Positions 1 through 10,890 of a stretch of DNA of 64,000 nucleotides are shown here, in pieces (within the stretch, counting starts at the first letter, position 1; every line of letters starts with the position of its first letter). The notes under the pieces are model-generated. The model saw nothing but the letters and a program-made list of their open reading frames with translations. It was not told the DNA's origin and did no database searches. This DNA comes from Psychroserpens sp. Hel_I_66. GTDB lineage: Bacteria; Bacteroidota; Bacteroidia; Flavobacteriales; Flavobacteriaceae. The position numbers and the translations under genes are program-made. The stretch covers positions 3,778,991 to 3,842,990 of the forward strand of contig NZ_JUGU01000001.1 of NCBI RefSeq assembly GCF_000799465.1, read 5' to 3'.

Positions 1-2
1 TT

Positions 3-464
3 CAAAATATTCAAGCAGAAATTATATTGGATATCTATGGACCAGTATACGATCAAGAGTATTGGGAGAAATGCAAAAACGCTGTTAATAAACTTCCCAA
101 GCATGTGACAGTAAACCACAAAGGTTTCATTGATAGTGAGTTGGTGCTCGAGGTTATAAAAGGGTATGATTTTTTCATTTTACTTTCCGAAGGAGAAAAT
201 TTTGGACATTCTATTTTAGAAGCATTATCTGTTGGTTGTCCTGTGATAATATCAAACAATACACCTTGGAAAGACTTGAAATTAAAAAGTATTGGATGGA
301 ATGTAGATATTAACAGCAATAAGGAAATAGAAAACGTTTTTGATGAGATTTTCAATATGAATGAAGATAGCTATAAAGAAATGGTTAAACAATCCTTTAT
401 ATTTGCCAAGAATTTTTCAGAAGACAAAGAGCTTCTCAATCACAACAAAAACTTATTTTTATAA
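3..464 (+). CDS. Glycosyltransferase (GT4/GT1 type), C-terminal part, cut by window edge
   Basis: This is the C-terminal nucleotide-sugar-binding half of a GT-B fold glycosyltransferase. The frame is open to the left edge (it reads [14 protein letters not shown]), so the true start lies outside the window and the TTG at 27 is internal. The visible landmark is the E-x7-E motif inside [19 protein letters not shown], typical of retaining family 4 enzymes, followed by a short C-terminal helix region. Fourteen bases separate it from the downstream UDP-glucuronate decarboxylase, and it lies in the same direction as the other polysaccharide genes, so it probably adds one sugar to the repeat unit. 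Donor and acceptor cannot be read from the sequence. Confidence 0.85.
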   Translation, partial: QNIQAEIILDIYGPVYDQEYWEKCKNAVNKLPKHVTVNHKGFIDSELVLEVIKGYDFFILLSEGENFGHSILEALSVGCPVIISNNTPWKDLKLKSIGWNVDINSNKEIENVFDEIFNMNEDSYKEMVKQSFIFAKNFSEDKELLNHNKNLFL

Positions 465-478
465 AATTATATAGAAGT

Positions 479-1420
479 ATGAAAAGAATTTTAGTAACAG
501 GAGGAGCGGGTTTTGTAGGTTCTCATTTATGTGAACGTTTATTAAACGAAGGCAATGAGGTTATTTGTTTAGATAATTACTTTACAGGTAGCAAGAAAAA
601 TATAGAACATTTAATGGATAACAACTATTTTGAATTGGTGCGACATGACGTTATCAATCCTTATATGGTTGAGGTAGATGAAATCTATAATTTAGCGTGT
701 CCTGCATCACCAGTGCATTATCAATATAATCCTATTAAAACGATTAAGACTTCTGTAATGGGAGCAATTAACATGTTGGGTTTGGCTAAGCGCGTCAAAG
801 CAAAAATCTTGCAAGCCTCTACTAGTGAGGTTTATGGCGATCCTGCGATACACCCACAACCAGAATCGTATTGGGGAAATGTAAACCCTATTGGGTTACG
901 TTCGTGTTATGACGAAGGTAAACGTTGTGCAGAGACTTTGTTTATGGATTATCATATTCAGAATAAAGTAAAAATAAAAATCATTAGAATTTTTAATACC
1001 TACGGTCCAAATATGAACCCTAATGATGGTAGAGTGGTCTCTAATTTTATTGTTCAGGCTTTAAAAGGAGAGGACATCACCATATTTGGGGATGGCATGC
1101 AGACGCGCAGTTTTCAGTATGTTGATGATTTAATTGAAGGTACAGTTAGAATGATGAACAGTAGAGATGGTTTTGTTGGACCTGTAAATATTGGAAATCC
1201 GCATGAATTTACTATGCTGGAATTAGCCAATAAAGTGATTGAACTTACAAATTCCAATTCAAAATTGGTATATCTGCCATTACCTCAAGATGATCCATTG
1301 CAGCGTCAGCCTATTATTGATTTAGCAAAAAAGGAACTTAATAATTGGTCTCCAAAAGTAGAACTAGAACAAGGTTTGACTAAAACCATCGCTTATTTTG
1401 ACACCTTATTAAAAGACTAA
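479..1420 (+). CDS. UDP-glucuronate decarboxylase (UDP-xylose synthase), NAD-dependent
   Basis: An extended short-chain dehydrogenase/epimerase of 313 residues, the usual length of bacterial UXS. The N-terminus has the Rossmann GxxGxxG (GGAGFVG, residues 8-14), then [23 protein letters not shown] and the catalytic YxxxK (YDEGK, near residue 144); these blocks are close to the UXS family consensus. The family oxidises and decarboxylates UDP-glucuronate to UDP-xylose in the cytoplasm. The gene sits inside the polysaccharide cluster, directly followed by the acetyltransferase gene, which suggests that pentose (xylose or a derivative) is part of the surface polymer. The substrate is inferred from family identity; UDP-galacturonate-type activity is less likely. 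Confidence 0.92.
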   Translation: MKRILVTGGAGFVGSHLCERLLNEGNEVICLDNYFTGSKKNIEHLMDNNYFELVRHDVINPYMVEVDEIYNLACPASPVHYQYNPIKTIKTSVMGAINMLGLAKRVKAKILQASTSEVYGDPAIHPQPESYWGNVNPIGLRSCYDEGKRCAETLFMDYHIQNKVKIKIIRIFNTYGPNMNPNDGRVVSNFIVQALKGEDITIFGDGMQTRSFQYVDDLIEGTVRMMNSRDGFVGPVNIGNPHEFTMLELANKVIELTNSNSKLVYLPLPQDDPLQRQPIIDLAKKELNNWSPKVELEQGLTKTIAYFDTLLKD

Positions 1421-1969
1421 TTGAAAGTAGATTTATCATCATATAATAACAGTTGGTACCAACCAGGATCTCGTGTAAAACGTTTGTTATGGTATTTTGT
1501 AAATGAATTATTTTTCAAGAGTGGTTTTTTTCCGATATCTGGATTAAAAGTATTTTGGTTAAGATTGTTTGGTGCAAAAATAGGAGCAGGAGTGACCATA
1601 AAACCTAATGTTAACATTAAATACCCTTGGAAATTATCCATTGACGACCACTGTTGGATTGGTGAATCTGTTTGGATAGATAATCTAGATAACGTCACGA
1701 TAGAATCTAACGTGTGCTTATCCCAGGGCGTATTTTTGCTCTGCGGAAATCATAATTATAAATCCCAATCCTTCGATTTGATAGTAAAACCCATCTTTTT
1801 AAAACAAGGTGCGTGGATTGGTGCAAAAAGTATCATTGGACCCGGAGTAACCGTTCATGACCATGCAGTATTATCAATTGGGTCAACCGCAAGTACAAAT
1901 TTAGAAGCTTATGGAATCTATAGAGGAAATCCTGCACAAAAAATTAAAGAACGTGTGATTGAAAATTAA
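1421..1969 (+). CDS. WcaF-like hexapeptide-repeat acetyltransferase
   Basis: A left-handed beta-helix acyltransferase of 182 residues. The N-terminal NNSWYQPGSRVKRLLWYFV and the later GNHNYKSQSFDL and WIGAKSIIGPGVTVHDHAV are typical of colanic-acid WcaF-like O-acetyltransferases, which use acetyl-CoA to acetylate sugars of extracellular polysaccharides. The start is a TTG immediately after the stop of the upstream gene; there is no ATG nearby and the conserved N-terminal motif needs this start, so translational coupling is likely. The next gene starts 3 bases downstream. Acceptor sugar unknown. Confidence 0.85.
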   Translation: MKVDLSSYNNSWYQPGSRVKRLLWYFVNELFFKSGFFPISGLKVFWLRLFGAKIGAGVTIKPNVNIKYPWKLSIDDHCWIGESVWIDNLDNVTIESNVCLSQGVFLLCGNHNYKSQSFDLIVKPIFLKQGAWIGAKSIIGPGVTVHDHAVLSIGSTASTNLEAYGIYRGNPAQKIKERVIEN

Positions 1970-1972
1970 GAA

Positions 1973-2728
1973 ATGAAAGTATCTATAATCACAGCAACAT
2001 ACAATAGTGCAAAAACGCTTGAGGTTTGCATGTCTTCAGTTTTAAATCAAACGTATAATGATATTGAGTATATTATTATCGACGGAAATTCTAACGACGA
2101 AACACTTTCATTAATCAAAGCAGCATCAGATAAGTATAAGAACATCAAATGTATTTCAGAACCTGATAAAGGTATTTATGATGCCTTAAATAAAGGGATT
2201 AATAAAGCTACTGGTGATATTCTAGGATTTGTGCATTCTGATGATTATTTGGCAGACAAAACTGTTATTGAGGATATTGCGAATTCTTTTATCAAATCCA
2301 ATGTTGATGGTGTTTACGGAGATTTACATTATGTGTCTTTTGAGAATACCGATGTTATTGTAAGAAACTGGATGAGTCAACCCTTTAAAGCCCGATTATT
2401 AAATAGAGGATGGATGCCAGCTCATCCAACTTTATTTTTAAGACGTCAAGTTTATCTTGAGAAAGGACTCTTTAATTTAGATTATAAAATAGCTGCAGAT
2501 TACGATTTTGTCTTAAGGATTTTTAAATCCCAAAACTATAGATTTCATTATTTGCCTAAAGTAATTACAAAAATGAGAGTTGGTGGTGCCAGTAATAAAA
2601 GTTTAAAAAGCATCATCAATAAAACAAGGGAAGATTACAAGGCATTAAAATTAAACGGGTTAAAATTTCCTGCAAAAGTTGTGTTATCAAAAAACTTATC
2701 TAAAATTCCTCAATGGTTTAAAAAGTAG
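1973..2728 (+). CDS. Family 2 glycosyltransferase (WcaA-like)
   Basis: A GT-A fold glycosyltransferase of 251 residues. The start MKVSIITATYNSAKTLEVC is the nucleotide-binding strand, IIIDGNSNDETL the second signature, and VHSDDY (near residue 85) the metal-binding DxD-type motif; ISEPDKGIYDALNKG is typical of the subgroup annotated as colanic acid or PGL/p-HBAD transferases. No membrane segment is seen, so it probably acts at the cytoplasmic face of the inner membrane on a lipid-linked intermediate. It is the last gene of the first polysaccharide run; a 194-bp gap with a promoter follows. Sugar specificity is unknown. Confidence 0.88.
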   Translation: MKVSIITATYNSAKTLEVCMSSVLNQTYNDIEYIIIDGNSNDETLSLIKAASDKYKNIKCISEPDKGIYDALNKGINKATGDILGFVHSDDYLADKTVIEDIANSFIKSNVDGVYGDLHYVSFENTDVIVRNWMSQPFKARLLNRGWMPAHPTLFLRRQVYLEKGLFNLDYKIAADYDFVLRIFKSQNYRFHYLPKVITKMRVGGASNKSLKSIINKTREDYKALKLNGLKFPAKVVLSKNLSKIPQWFKK

Positions 2729-2839
2729 AATTCAACTATTTTAATCAGTTTTGAATACTAAATTATTCAATCATATCAATAGATATTAAGCATTGAACTG
2801 CCAATCCATTAAATAGGATTGTTACGTTTTTTACCCGAT

Positions 2840-2874
2840 TTTTTGCTTAAAATGAGAGTTTCAAACTATATTTG
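2840..2874 (+). promoter_or_regulatory. Bacteroidota-type promoter for the WecA-like gene
   Basis: TTTTTTG at 2840-2846 and TATATTTG at 2867-2874 are separated by 20 bases, matching the -33 TTTG / -7 TAnnTTTG arrangement of Bacteroidota vegetative promoters. The start codon is at 2923, giving a leader of about 40 bases. Confidence 0.7.
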
Positions 2875-2922
2875 CGATATAAAAAAGAAACCCAAACGTA
2901 TTTTTTATATTAATTTGTTGAA

Positions 2923-4041
2923 ATGATAAAAGAATTACTTGAGAATTTTAATCCTCTTGATCATCAAGCATTTTGGCTATTTGGAGCTGCATTTATTGCA
3001 ATGATAGTTTCTATGAGTACATTTCCTGCAATTTTTAATATTTCTGAAGCAAAACATCTTATGGATGAACCTGGCGAAAGAAGTAGTCACTCTAAGAAGA
3101 CGCCAAATCTTGGAGGTGTTGGTATTTATATTAGTTTGGTTGTGGTAATTACATTGATAGGAGGTGCTCTTGATACCAAAATATTAATGCTCATTCTAGG
3201 AAGTTTGACCATACTTTTTTTCTTGGGTCTTAAAGATGATTTGCTCATACTTTCCCCTAGAAAAAAACTATTTGGGCAAATTATAGCAGCAATGGTATTG
3301 ATTGTTTTTACAGATACTAGAATAATAGGTTTGTCTGGTTTGTTTGGAGTTTCCGTTATGCCATATTGGCTTTCTGTAGGTTTTACCTTATTTGTTTATA
3401 TACTTATAATTAATGCCTACAATTTGATTGATGGGGTTGATGGGTTGGCAGGATCTTTAGCACTAATAGCCTCTGCAGCTTTTGCTTTTATTGCCATAAA
3501 AACTGAAGATATCACGATGGCTACTACAGCTGTGGCAACTGTAGGGGCTCTAATCCCTTTTTTGAGACTGAACTTATCAAAGAATAAGAAAATTTTTATG
3601 GGCGATACAGGCTCAATGCTTGTAGGTTTTTTAGTAGCTTTTTATTCGGTTAGATTTATAGGCACCATTCAAGGCAATCCAACATCTTTATTTTTTAACT
3701 CAGCTCCGGTCATGGCATTATCTATTGTGTTTTTTCCTTTATTGGATACCTTTAGGATTTTTGCCATAAGGCTTTTGATTTTTAAGAAAAGTCCATTTTC
3801 AGCAGATAAAAATCATTTGCATCATCGATTTTTAGATTTAGGTTTTTCTCATAGGCAAACTACATCTTTCATTGTGATTTTAAATGTAATGTTGATCACA
3901 TTTTCATATACGATTAGACATATAGATATTCACTTTCAATTCTTTTTGTTAATTGTTGTTGGGACTTTTTTATATTCTTCATTATTTATTTACAATTGGC
4001 TAGTAGTAAACAAATGGTTACCGGAATTTCTCAGGCCTTAA
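2923..4041 (+). CDS. WecA/MraY-family undecaprenyl-phosphate sugar-1-phosphate transferase
   Basis: A polytopic membrane protein of 372 residues in the polyprenyl-phosphate N-acetylhexosamine-1-phosphate transferase family. Diagnostic blocks are LGLKDDLLILSPRKKL (the DD motif near residue 107), NAYNLIDGVDGLAGSL, MGDTGSMLVGF and the C-terminal DKNHLHHRFLDLGFSHRQT, the histidine-rich loop of WecA-type rather than MraY-type enzymes. It would transfer a sugar-1-phosphate from a UDP-sugar to undecaprenyl phosphate, starting assembly of the polysaccharide repeat. Its own promoter and place just before the export genes fit that role. Which sugar is used cannot be told. Confidence 0.88.
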   Translation: MIKELLENFNPLDHQAFWLFGAAFIAMIVSMSTFPAIFNISEAKHLMDEPGERSSHSKKTPNLGGVGIYISLVVVITLIGGALDTKILMLILGSLTILFFLGLKDDLLILSPRKKLFGQIIAAMVLIVFTDTRIIGLSGLFGVSVMPYWLSVGFTLFVYILIINAYNLIDGVDGLAGSLALIASAAFAFIAIKTEDITMATTAVATVGALIPFLRLNLSKNKKIFMGDTGSMLVGFLVAFYSVRFIGTIQGNPTSLFFNSAPVMALSIVFFPLLDTFRIFAIRLLIFKKSPFSADKNHLHHRFLDLGFSHRQTTSFIVILNVMLITFSYTIRHIDIHFQFFLLIVVGTFLYSSLFIYNWLVVNKWLPEFLRP

Positions 4042-4071
4042 ATACCTTGTCTTTTTAAAAATAGCTTTAAC

Positions 4072-4103
4072 TTTTGTTAATCTTTTATTTGCGATTATAT
4101 TTG
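4072..4103 (+). promoter_or_regulatory. Promoter for the polysaccharide export genes
   Basis: TTTTG at 4072-4076 and TATATTTG at 4096-4103 are spaced by 19 bases, again the Bacteroidota -33/-7 arrangement. It lies 23 bases upstream of the ATG of the Wza-like gene. Confidence 0.7.
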
Positions 4104-4126
4104 CAGGTATTTTAATGCAAAATTAA

Positions 4127-4885
4127 ATGAGAAATATTTTAGTTATTGGCTTACTTTTATTGATATTTGGCTCTTGTGCTTCAAAGAAAGACATCTTGTA
4201 TTTACAAGATTCTGCTGAATATAACAATTCTGCTTTAAACTATTCGGTGCCCAAAATTCAGCCTAACGATATTCTTAAAATTGAAATTGGAGCATTGATT
4301 GAAGAGTCTGCGATACCTTATAACAGAAGTCAAGCTGGAACTGGAGGCGCAAGTATCGAGATTATGCAGTTGGAAGGATATTTGGTTTCAGAAGAAAATA
4401 CTATAAATTTTCCAATATTGGGAATTCTTTCTACAAAGGATAAAACGGTTAAGGAATTTGAGAATCATTTAAAAAAAGAGTTGCAAGATGGTGGGCACTT
4501 TAAGTCACCATCTGTTAGTATAAGGTTATTAAATGCAAAAGTTGCAATTTTAGGTGAAGTGAATTCTCCAGGGACATATAATTTTACAGAGCAAAATATC
4601 TCATTGTTTCAAGCGTTGGGTTATGCGGGTGATTTAACCATAAATGGAAAAAGAGAAGACATCATATTTATTAGGGAAACAAATGGTAATAGAACAATAT
4701 CACATATTGATTTAACTTCGGCAGAGTTTTTGAACAGTGAGTTTAATCAAATAAGGCCCAATGATGTGATTATAGTAAACCCAAATGCTCCAAAAATTAA
4801 AAGTGCAGGATTTGTAGGTAATGCATCTTCGGTTATTGCTGTAGTTTCTATTCTCCTAAGTACTGTTATTTTAATTACAAGATAA
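4127..4885 (+). CDS. Wza-like polysaccharide export lipoprotein
   Basis: An outer-membrane polysaccharide export protein of 252 residues. The N-terminus has a lipoprotein signal (LLLLIFGSCASKKD, lipidated Cys near residue 17). A Poly_export domain follows (VPKIQPNDILKIEIG onward), then an SLBB segment with VAILGEVNSPGTYNF near residue 140. The end, ASSVIAVVSILLSTVILIT, is a hydrophobic C-terminal helix, as found in Bacteroidota members that end in a membrane-spanning segment. It would form the outer-membrane exit for the polymer. The next gene, the Wzc-like kinase, starts at the base after its stop codon, so the two are surely co-transcribed. Confidence 0.9.
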   Translation: MRNILVIGLLLLIFGSCASKKDILYLQDSAEYNNSALNYSVPKIQPNDILKIEIGALIEESAIPYNRSQAGTGGASIEIMQLEGYLVSEENTINFPILGILSTKDKTVKEFENHLKKELQDGGHFKSPSVSIRLLNAKVAILGEVNSPGTYNFTEQNISLFQALGYAGDLTINGKREDIIFIRETNGNRTISHIDLTSAEFLNSEFNQIRPNDVIIVNPNAPKIKSAGFVGNASSVIAVVSILLSTVILITR

Positions 4886-7231
4886 ATGGCTAATCAAGAA
4901 TATAATACGTTTACACCTAAAAGAAAAGATCAAGGTGAAACTATAAAATTAGAAATACGAAAGTATTTTCGCTATTGGTATTGGTTTGCTTTAGGTGTTT
5001 TATTAGCCCTTATAGGAGGGAATCTTTATTTGAGATATACGCCAAAAATATATAGTTCTGCTGCAAAAATTAAAATTTTAAATAAAACTAAAGGTCTAGA
5101 GTTGCCCTCATCTGCTTTTGTTTTTAACAGGTCCAATATTAATTTAGAAAATGAAATAGAGATTTTAAAATCTTATAGGATCATTGAAGATGTTGTTAAA
5201 GAATTGGATTTAACAATGTCTTTTTATGAAGAAGGAAATGTTTTGACCACAGAAATTGATAGATTTCCATTTAAAGTCACTAAAAGAGTTAGTAACGACA
5301 GTATTAATTCATATAAGTCTTATAGAATAGTTGTTAATAAAAATTCCTTTGCTGTAAGTTCAGGAGCTTCAGAAAAAGCAGTAATTATTGATAATTTTAA
5401 TTCATACAACATAGATCACGATTTCCCATTTGAACTTTCAGCAGATAATGTTTCAAGCATGAGTGATATAGTGGGGAAAACATATATACTAAGATTTATT
5501 CCCGTTTCTAGTGCTACAATGCAGCTTAAAGGTAGAGTGGGTGTTGGTATGCTAGGTAAAGGGAGTGACTTGCTTAGCTTAAGTTATACTAGTCAGAGTA
5601 GGAATAAATCAGAACGAATCCTGAATACTCTTATTGATGTGTTTGATGAGGATGGTATTTCAGACAGGCGACAAGTTTCTGAGCGTACTATAGATTTTAT
5701 TAATGAACGTTTTAAATATTTAGCCCAAGAGTTGGATTCTATAGAAGTAGGTATAAAAGATTTTAAAAAATCTAATAATTTAATTAATATAGAATCTGAT
5801 GCAGAATTGGGATTGTCTCAACGAACCATGACTGAAGACCAAGTATTTGAAATCGAAAATCAATTGATTATTTCAGATTTGATGAAGGATAATTTAGTTT
5901 CAGAAAATTCAAAAACCGAATTGTTACCTGCAAATATAGGTATCAATGATGCAAATATTAATGTATTGATAAATCAATATAATGAATTGGTTTCAGAAAA
6001 AGAAAAATTAGGCGCAAGTGCTCTGGGTAATAATCCAACAGTACAAATATTAAATGATAAGCTTGAAGATGTTCAGGCAAATATAAAGGCATCATTATCG
6101 GCTTATAATACGCAATTAGAGTCAACTAAGCAGCAATTAGTCAAGCGTAATCAAAAATATGCTTACCAAGTATCTAGTTTGCCTTTAAAAGAGAAACTTT
6201 TAAGGTCTAGAGAACGTGAGCAAGCTATTAAGCAAAGTTTATATCTTTTCTTATTACAAAAAAGAGAAGAAGCTGCTATAAATTTGGCTATAACAGAACC
6301 ATCGATAAAAGTTGTTGAATATGCATTATCTAGTGGAGGGCCAATTTCTCCAAATTCACGGAGCATATATATGATGGCTTTGTTAGCTGGATTTCTTGTT
6401 CCTTTTGGAGGGATTTACATCTTTAATTTGTTAGATACCAAAATTAAAGGAAAAGACGACGTTAATTCTTTAATCGATAATATCCCAGTACTTGCTGAGC
6501 TTCCAAAAATAAAAAGTAAAAATTTAGTATTTGATAATCCAACAGATCGATCAGTTCAATCTGAAGCATTTAGAATATTAAGTTCAAATGTAGAGTTTAT
6601 CTTACCTCCTAATGATGATTCAAATCCAAAAGGAAAAGTGATTTATTGTACTTCAACTATAAAAGGGGAAGGTAAAACTTATACAGCGCTTAATTTATCT
6701 TTAGCACTATCAAGTATAAATAAGAAAGTATTATTGATAGGTGCTGATTTAAGAAACCCTCAAATTCACACTTATGTTTCAAAAGATAAAAATGAAAAAG
6801 GACTGTCAAATTATTTATATGAAGATTTATTTAATTGGAAAAATATCTTAGTTAAAGGTTTTGATAAGCATCCTAATCACGATCTTCTATTATCTGGAAG
6901 TATTCCTCCAAACCCAACCCAGCTTTTAACAAATGGTCGTTTTAAAACGCTCATAAATGAAGCTAAAGAAATTTATGATTACATAATTGTTGATACAGCT
7001 CCAACTATTTTGGTAACAGATACGATGTTGATTTCTAGATTAGCAGATGCAACTATTTATCTATTGAGAGCAGGCTATACTGAGAAAAATTTGATAGAAT
7101 TTTCTAAAGGTTTAAGTGATAGTGGGAAATTGAAAAACGTAGCCTACGTCATTAACGGGGTTGGAGATAACAGGTCTTATGGTTATTCCTACAATTACGG
7201 TTATGGGTATGGTTATGGTAATAATGACTAA
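4886..7231 (+). CDS. Wzc-like polysaccharide co-polymerase and BY tyrosine kinase
   Basis: A 781-residue fusion of a Wzz chain-length domain with a cytoplasmic bacterial tyrosine kinase. A first membrane helix (WYWFALGVLLALIGGNLYL) is near residue 35, a long periplasmic coiled region runs to about residue 490, and a second helix is MALLAGFLVPFGGIYIF. The kinase has Walker A STIKGEGKTYTALNL (about 590-602), Walker A' LLIGADLRNPQ (about 616) and Walker B YIIVDTAPT (about 700). It ends in a tyrosine cluster, YGYSYNYGYGYGYG, the expected autophosphorylation tail. It would control polymer length and export together with the Wza-like protein just upstream. No separate phosphatase gene is visible. 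Confidence 0.93.
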   Translation: MANQEYNTFTPKRKDQGETIKLEIRKYFRYWYWFALGVLLALIGGNLYLRYTPKIYSSAAKIKILNKTKGLELPSSAFVFNRSNINLENEIEILKSYRIIEDVVKELDLTMSFYEEGNVLTTEIDRFPFKVTKRVSNDSINSYKSYRIVVNKNSFAVSSGASEKAVIIDNFNSYNIDHDFPFELSADNVSSMSDIVGKTYILRFIPVSSATMQLKGRVGVGMLGKGSDLLSLSYTSQSRNKSERILNTLIDVFDEDGISDRRQVSERTIDFINERFKYLAQELDSIEVGIKDFKKSNNLINIESDAELGLSQRTMTEDQVFEIENQLIISDLMKDNLVSENSKTELLPANIGINDANINVLINQYNELVSEKEKLGASALGNNPTVQILNDKLEDVQANIKASLSAYNTQLESTKQQLVKRNQKYAYQVSSLPLKEKLLRSREREQAIKQSLYLFLLQKREEAAINLAITEPSIKVVEYALSSGGPISPNSRSIYMMALLAGFLVPFGGIYIFNLLDTKIKGKDDVNSLIDNIPVLAELPKIKSKNLVFDNPTDRSVQSEAFRILSSNVEFILPPNDDSNPKGKVIYCTSTIKGEGKTYTALNLSLALSSINKKVLLIGADLRNPQIHTYVSKDKNEKGLSNYLYEDLFNWKNILVKGFDKHPNHDLLLSGSIPPNPTQLLTNGRFKTLINEAKEIYDYIIVDTAPTILVTDTMLISRLADATIYLLRAGYTEKNLIEFSKGLSDSGKLKNVAYVINGVGDNRSYGYSYNYGYGYGYGNND

Positions 7232-7233
7232 TA

Positions 7234-7896
7234 TTAGCTATTAGCAATATCTTTTAATTGTTTAATGGTTTCTGTTTGGTCATTACTTTTGAATACATGA
7301 CTACCAGCAACAAAAACATCAGCTCCTGCATCAACAAGTTGCTTAATATTTTGATCTGTTACGCCACCATCAATCTCAATAAGAGTATTTAAACCTTGAT
7401 CGTCTATCATCTTACGTAATTTTTTGATACGATTATAGGTTATATCTTCAAATTTTTGACCCCCAAAACCTGGGTTAATTGACATTAATAGAATCATATA
7501 GCATTCTGGTAATATGTCTTCTAAAACTGAAACAGGAGTCGTTAAATTAAGTACAATGCCCGCTTTGCAACCCGCATCTTTAATTTGCCTCAATGTTCTA
7601 TGTAAGTGTACGGTCGATTCGTGATGGACTGTAATAATATCTGCTCCTACTTTTGCGAATTCTTCAATATATCGTTCTGGTTTTTCTATCATTAAATGCA
7701 CATCTAATGGTTTTCTAGCATGCTTTTTAATTGCTTGAATAACAGGCATTCCATAAGATATATTTGGGACAAAATGTCCATCCATGACATCAATATGAAA
7801 CCAATCGGCTTCACTGTTATTCACCATTTCTACATCACGTTGAAGATTACCAAAGTCGGCAGCTAGCATTGAAGGGGCAATTAATTTTTGAGACAT
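7234..7896 (-). CDS. rpe: Ribulose-phosphate 3-epimerase
   Basis: A TIM-barrel enzyme of 220 residues that interconverts ribulose 5-phosphate and xylulose 5-phosphate in the pentose phosphate pathway. Visible family blocks are IAPSMLAADFGNL at the start, WFHIDVMDGHFVPNISYG, LDVHLMIEKPERY, MSINPGFGGQKF and EIDGGV; the Asp/His metal ligands lie in these blocks. Length and motifs are complete. It converges with the Wzc-like gene with only 2 bases between stops, and it has its own promoter-like TATCTTTG 23 bases upstream of the ATG. Confidence 0.97.
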   Translation of the reverse strand: MSQKLIAPSMLAADFGNLQRDVEMVNNSEADWFHIDVMDGHFVPNISYGMPVIQAIKKHARKPLDVHLMIEKPERYIEEFAKVGADIITVHHESTVHLHRTLRQIKDAGCKAGIVLNLTTPVSVLEDILPECYMILLMSINPGFGGQKFEDITYNRIKKLRKMIDDQGLNTLIEIDGGVTDQNIKQLVDAGADVFVAGSHVFKSNDQTETIKQLKDIANS

Positions 7897-7918
7897 TTTT
7901 ACGCAATTTAATTAGATT

Positions 7919-7926
7919 CAAAGATA
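7919..7926 (-). promoter_or_regulatory. Promoter -7 element of rpe
   Basis: On the minus strand this reads TATCTTTG, a TAnnTTTG element, 22 bases before the rpe start codon. No convincing -33 element was identified. Confidence 0.45.
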
Positions 7927-8042
7927 TGTAAAAAAATAAGTTTGATATAATTGAATTTGATTTGAGATATTTAATTGGAGGTAAATTTCCGAAGAATATA
8001 AAATCAATACTTTATTACATTAACAGCTGATATTTAAAAAAT

Positions 8043-8069
8043 GAACCCAGAGTAATCAGCTCTGGGTTC
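8043..8069 (-). terminator. Rho-independent terminator after rpoD
   Basis: A perfect 10-bp stem (GAACCCAGAG paired with CTCTGGGTTC) with a 7-base loop, followed on the minus strand by a run of six T. It lies about 75 bases after the rpoD stop codon. Confidence 0.75.
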
Positions 8070-8144
8070 TTTCATCAATCAAAAAACGAACAGTTATGTT
8101 ATTAACTGTTGTTGTCTTTATTTAGTCGTAATATATCTTAATTA

Positions 8145-9008
8145 CTAACCTAAATATGTTTTTAATATTTTACTTCTAGATGTGTGTTTTAATCTACGAA
8201 TTGCCTTTTCTTTGATTTGTCTTACACGCTCTCGGGTTAAATCAAATGTTTCACCTATTTCCTCTAAAGTCATTGGGTGTTGATTCCCAAGACCAAAATA
8301 CAAACGAATAACGTCAGCTTCACGAGGTGTTAAGGTTTCTAGAGCGCGTTCTATTTCAGTACGCAAAGATTCATGTAATAAATCACGATCAGGATTTGGT
8401 GACTCACCACTACGTAAAACGTCGTAAAGATTAGAATCTTCACCTTCAACTAAAGGTGCATCCATTGAGACGTGACGTCCAGAATTTTTCATCGACTCTT
8501 TAACATCGTTAATAGTCATATCCAATTCTTTTGCAATCTCTTCTGCACTTGGCGGGCGCTCATGGCTTTGCTCTAAAAACGCAAAGGTTTTATTGATTTT
8601 GTTTATAGATCCAATTTTGTTTAATGGTAACCTAACAATACGAGATTGCTCAGCCAAAGCTTGTAATATCGATTGACGAATCCACCAAACAGCATAAGAT
8701 ATAAATTTGAACCCACGGGTTTCATCAAAACGCTGGGCAGCTTTGATTAATCCTAAATTACCTTCATTAATTAAATCTGGCAACGTTAATCCTTGATTTT
8801 GATATTGTTTTGCTACGGAAACAACAAAACGCAAGTTGGCTTTTGTTAGTTTTTCTAGAGCCAGTTGATCTCCTGCTTTGATGCGTTGAGCTAATTCAAC
8901 TTCTTCATCTGCAGTGATTAAATCAACTTTACCTATTTCTTGTAAGTATTTGTCTAACGACGCAGTTTCTCTGTTAGTAACCTGCTTCGTAATTTTTAGC
9001 TGTCTCAT
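8145..9008 (-). CDS. rpoD: Primary sigma factor RpoD/SigA (short Bacteroidota form)
   Basis: A sigma-70 family factor of 287 residues. It lacks region 1.1 and the long non-conserved insert of proteobacterial RpoD, as is usual in Bacteroidota. Region 1.2 is [20 protein letters not shown], region 2 contains [20 protein letters not shown] and [13 protein letters not shown], region 3 SIVRLP-type sequence ([12 protein letters not shown]), and region 4 the helix-turn-helix [20 protein letters not shown]. It directs core RNA polymerase to housekeeping promoters. It is a single gene with a terminator downstream. Confidence 0.96.
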   Translation of the reverse strand: MRQLKITKQVTNRETASLDKYLQEIGKVDLITADEEVELAQRIKAGDQLALEKLTKANLRFVVSVAKQYQNQGLTLPDLINEGNLGLIKAAQRFDETRGFKFISYAVWWIRQSILQALAEQSRIVRLPLNKIGSINKINKTFAFLEQSHERPPSAEEIAKELDMTINDVKESMKNSGRHVSMDAPLVEGEDSNLYDVLRSGESPNPDRDLLHESLRTEIERALETLTPREADVIRLYFGLGNQHPMTLEEIGETFDLTRERVRQIKEKAIRRLKHTSRSKILKTYLG

Positions 9009-9115
9009 TTAATTTTTCTTTTAAAATTTGGGTAAACAATCGTACTATAAGGGTAATGTACCATATAGTTATACGTAACAAGTGCTAAAAAAGTTACACG
9101 AAAAGTGGTTTTTTT

Positions 9116-9490
9116 TTAAATTTTAATTAATTTCTTATCGTTAAGGTTAATGTCATCAAGCATTTCGTTCGTGAACTTGTAATGACCTCTCGTTGTAATT
9201 AATCTAAATCTTGATGACTTAAGTGTGCTTAAAGTGTTTAGAAATAGCCACTTTGATTTTAATAATTTTGGTTTTTCACTTTTTAAACTAATGTCAAAAT
9301 AGTGTTTTCTTCCTTCTTTAGTGGCTACAATGTCTGGAGTGATTGAAATGTCACTTCCTTTTTTTGCATAAGATTTTGGAGTTTCATAACCTTCGGTATC
9401 TGCTTTGATGTTTTCAAAACCATGTTGCTCTAGGTACTCCACTGAATTGTCTAAAATGTCCTTGTATTTTACTTTGTCTGCTTGTATCAT
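9116..9490 (-). CDS. Small conserved protein, nuclease-like sequence pattern, function unknown
   Basis: I do not recognise a named family. The 124-residue protein has no signal peptide or membrane segment, so it is probably cytoplasmic. The central part reads DISITPDIVATKEGRKHYFDISLKSEKPK, then KWLFLNTLSTLKSSRFRLITTRGHYKF. The order 'PD, about 15 residues, hydrophobic-D-hydrophobic-x-L-K' resembles the core of PD-(D/E)xK nuclease-fold proteins, but the D-x-x-x-K spacing is not canonical, so this is only a hint. It lies between rpoD and the sigma/barrel operon, with gaps of about 100 and 50 bases, and is probably transcribed on its own. Confidence 0.7.
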   Translation of the reverse strand: MIQADKVKYKDILDNSVEYLEQHGFENIKADTEGYETPKSYAKKGSDISITPDIVATKEGRKHYFDISLKSEKPKLLKSKWLFLNTLSTLKSSRFRLITTRGHYKFTNEMLDDINLNDKKLIKI

Positions 9491-9543
9491 AGCTAGTAAA
9501 CTACGGAAAAATTATGAGTTTTGCAAATTTATTAGTCGTTTTT

Positions 9544-10886
<1,343 letters not shown>

Positions 10887-10890
<4 letters not shown>
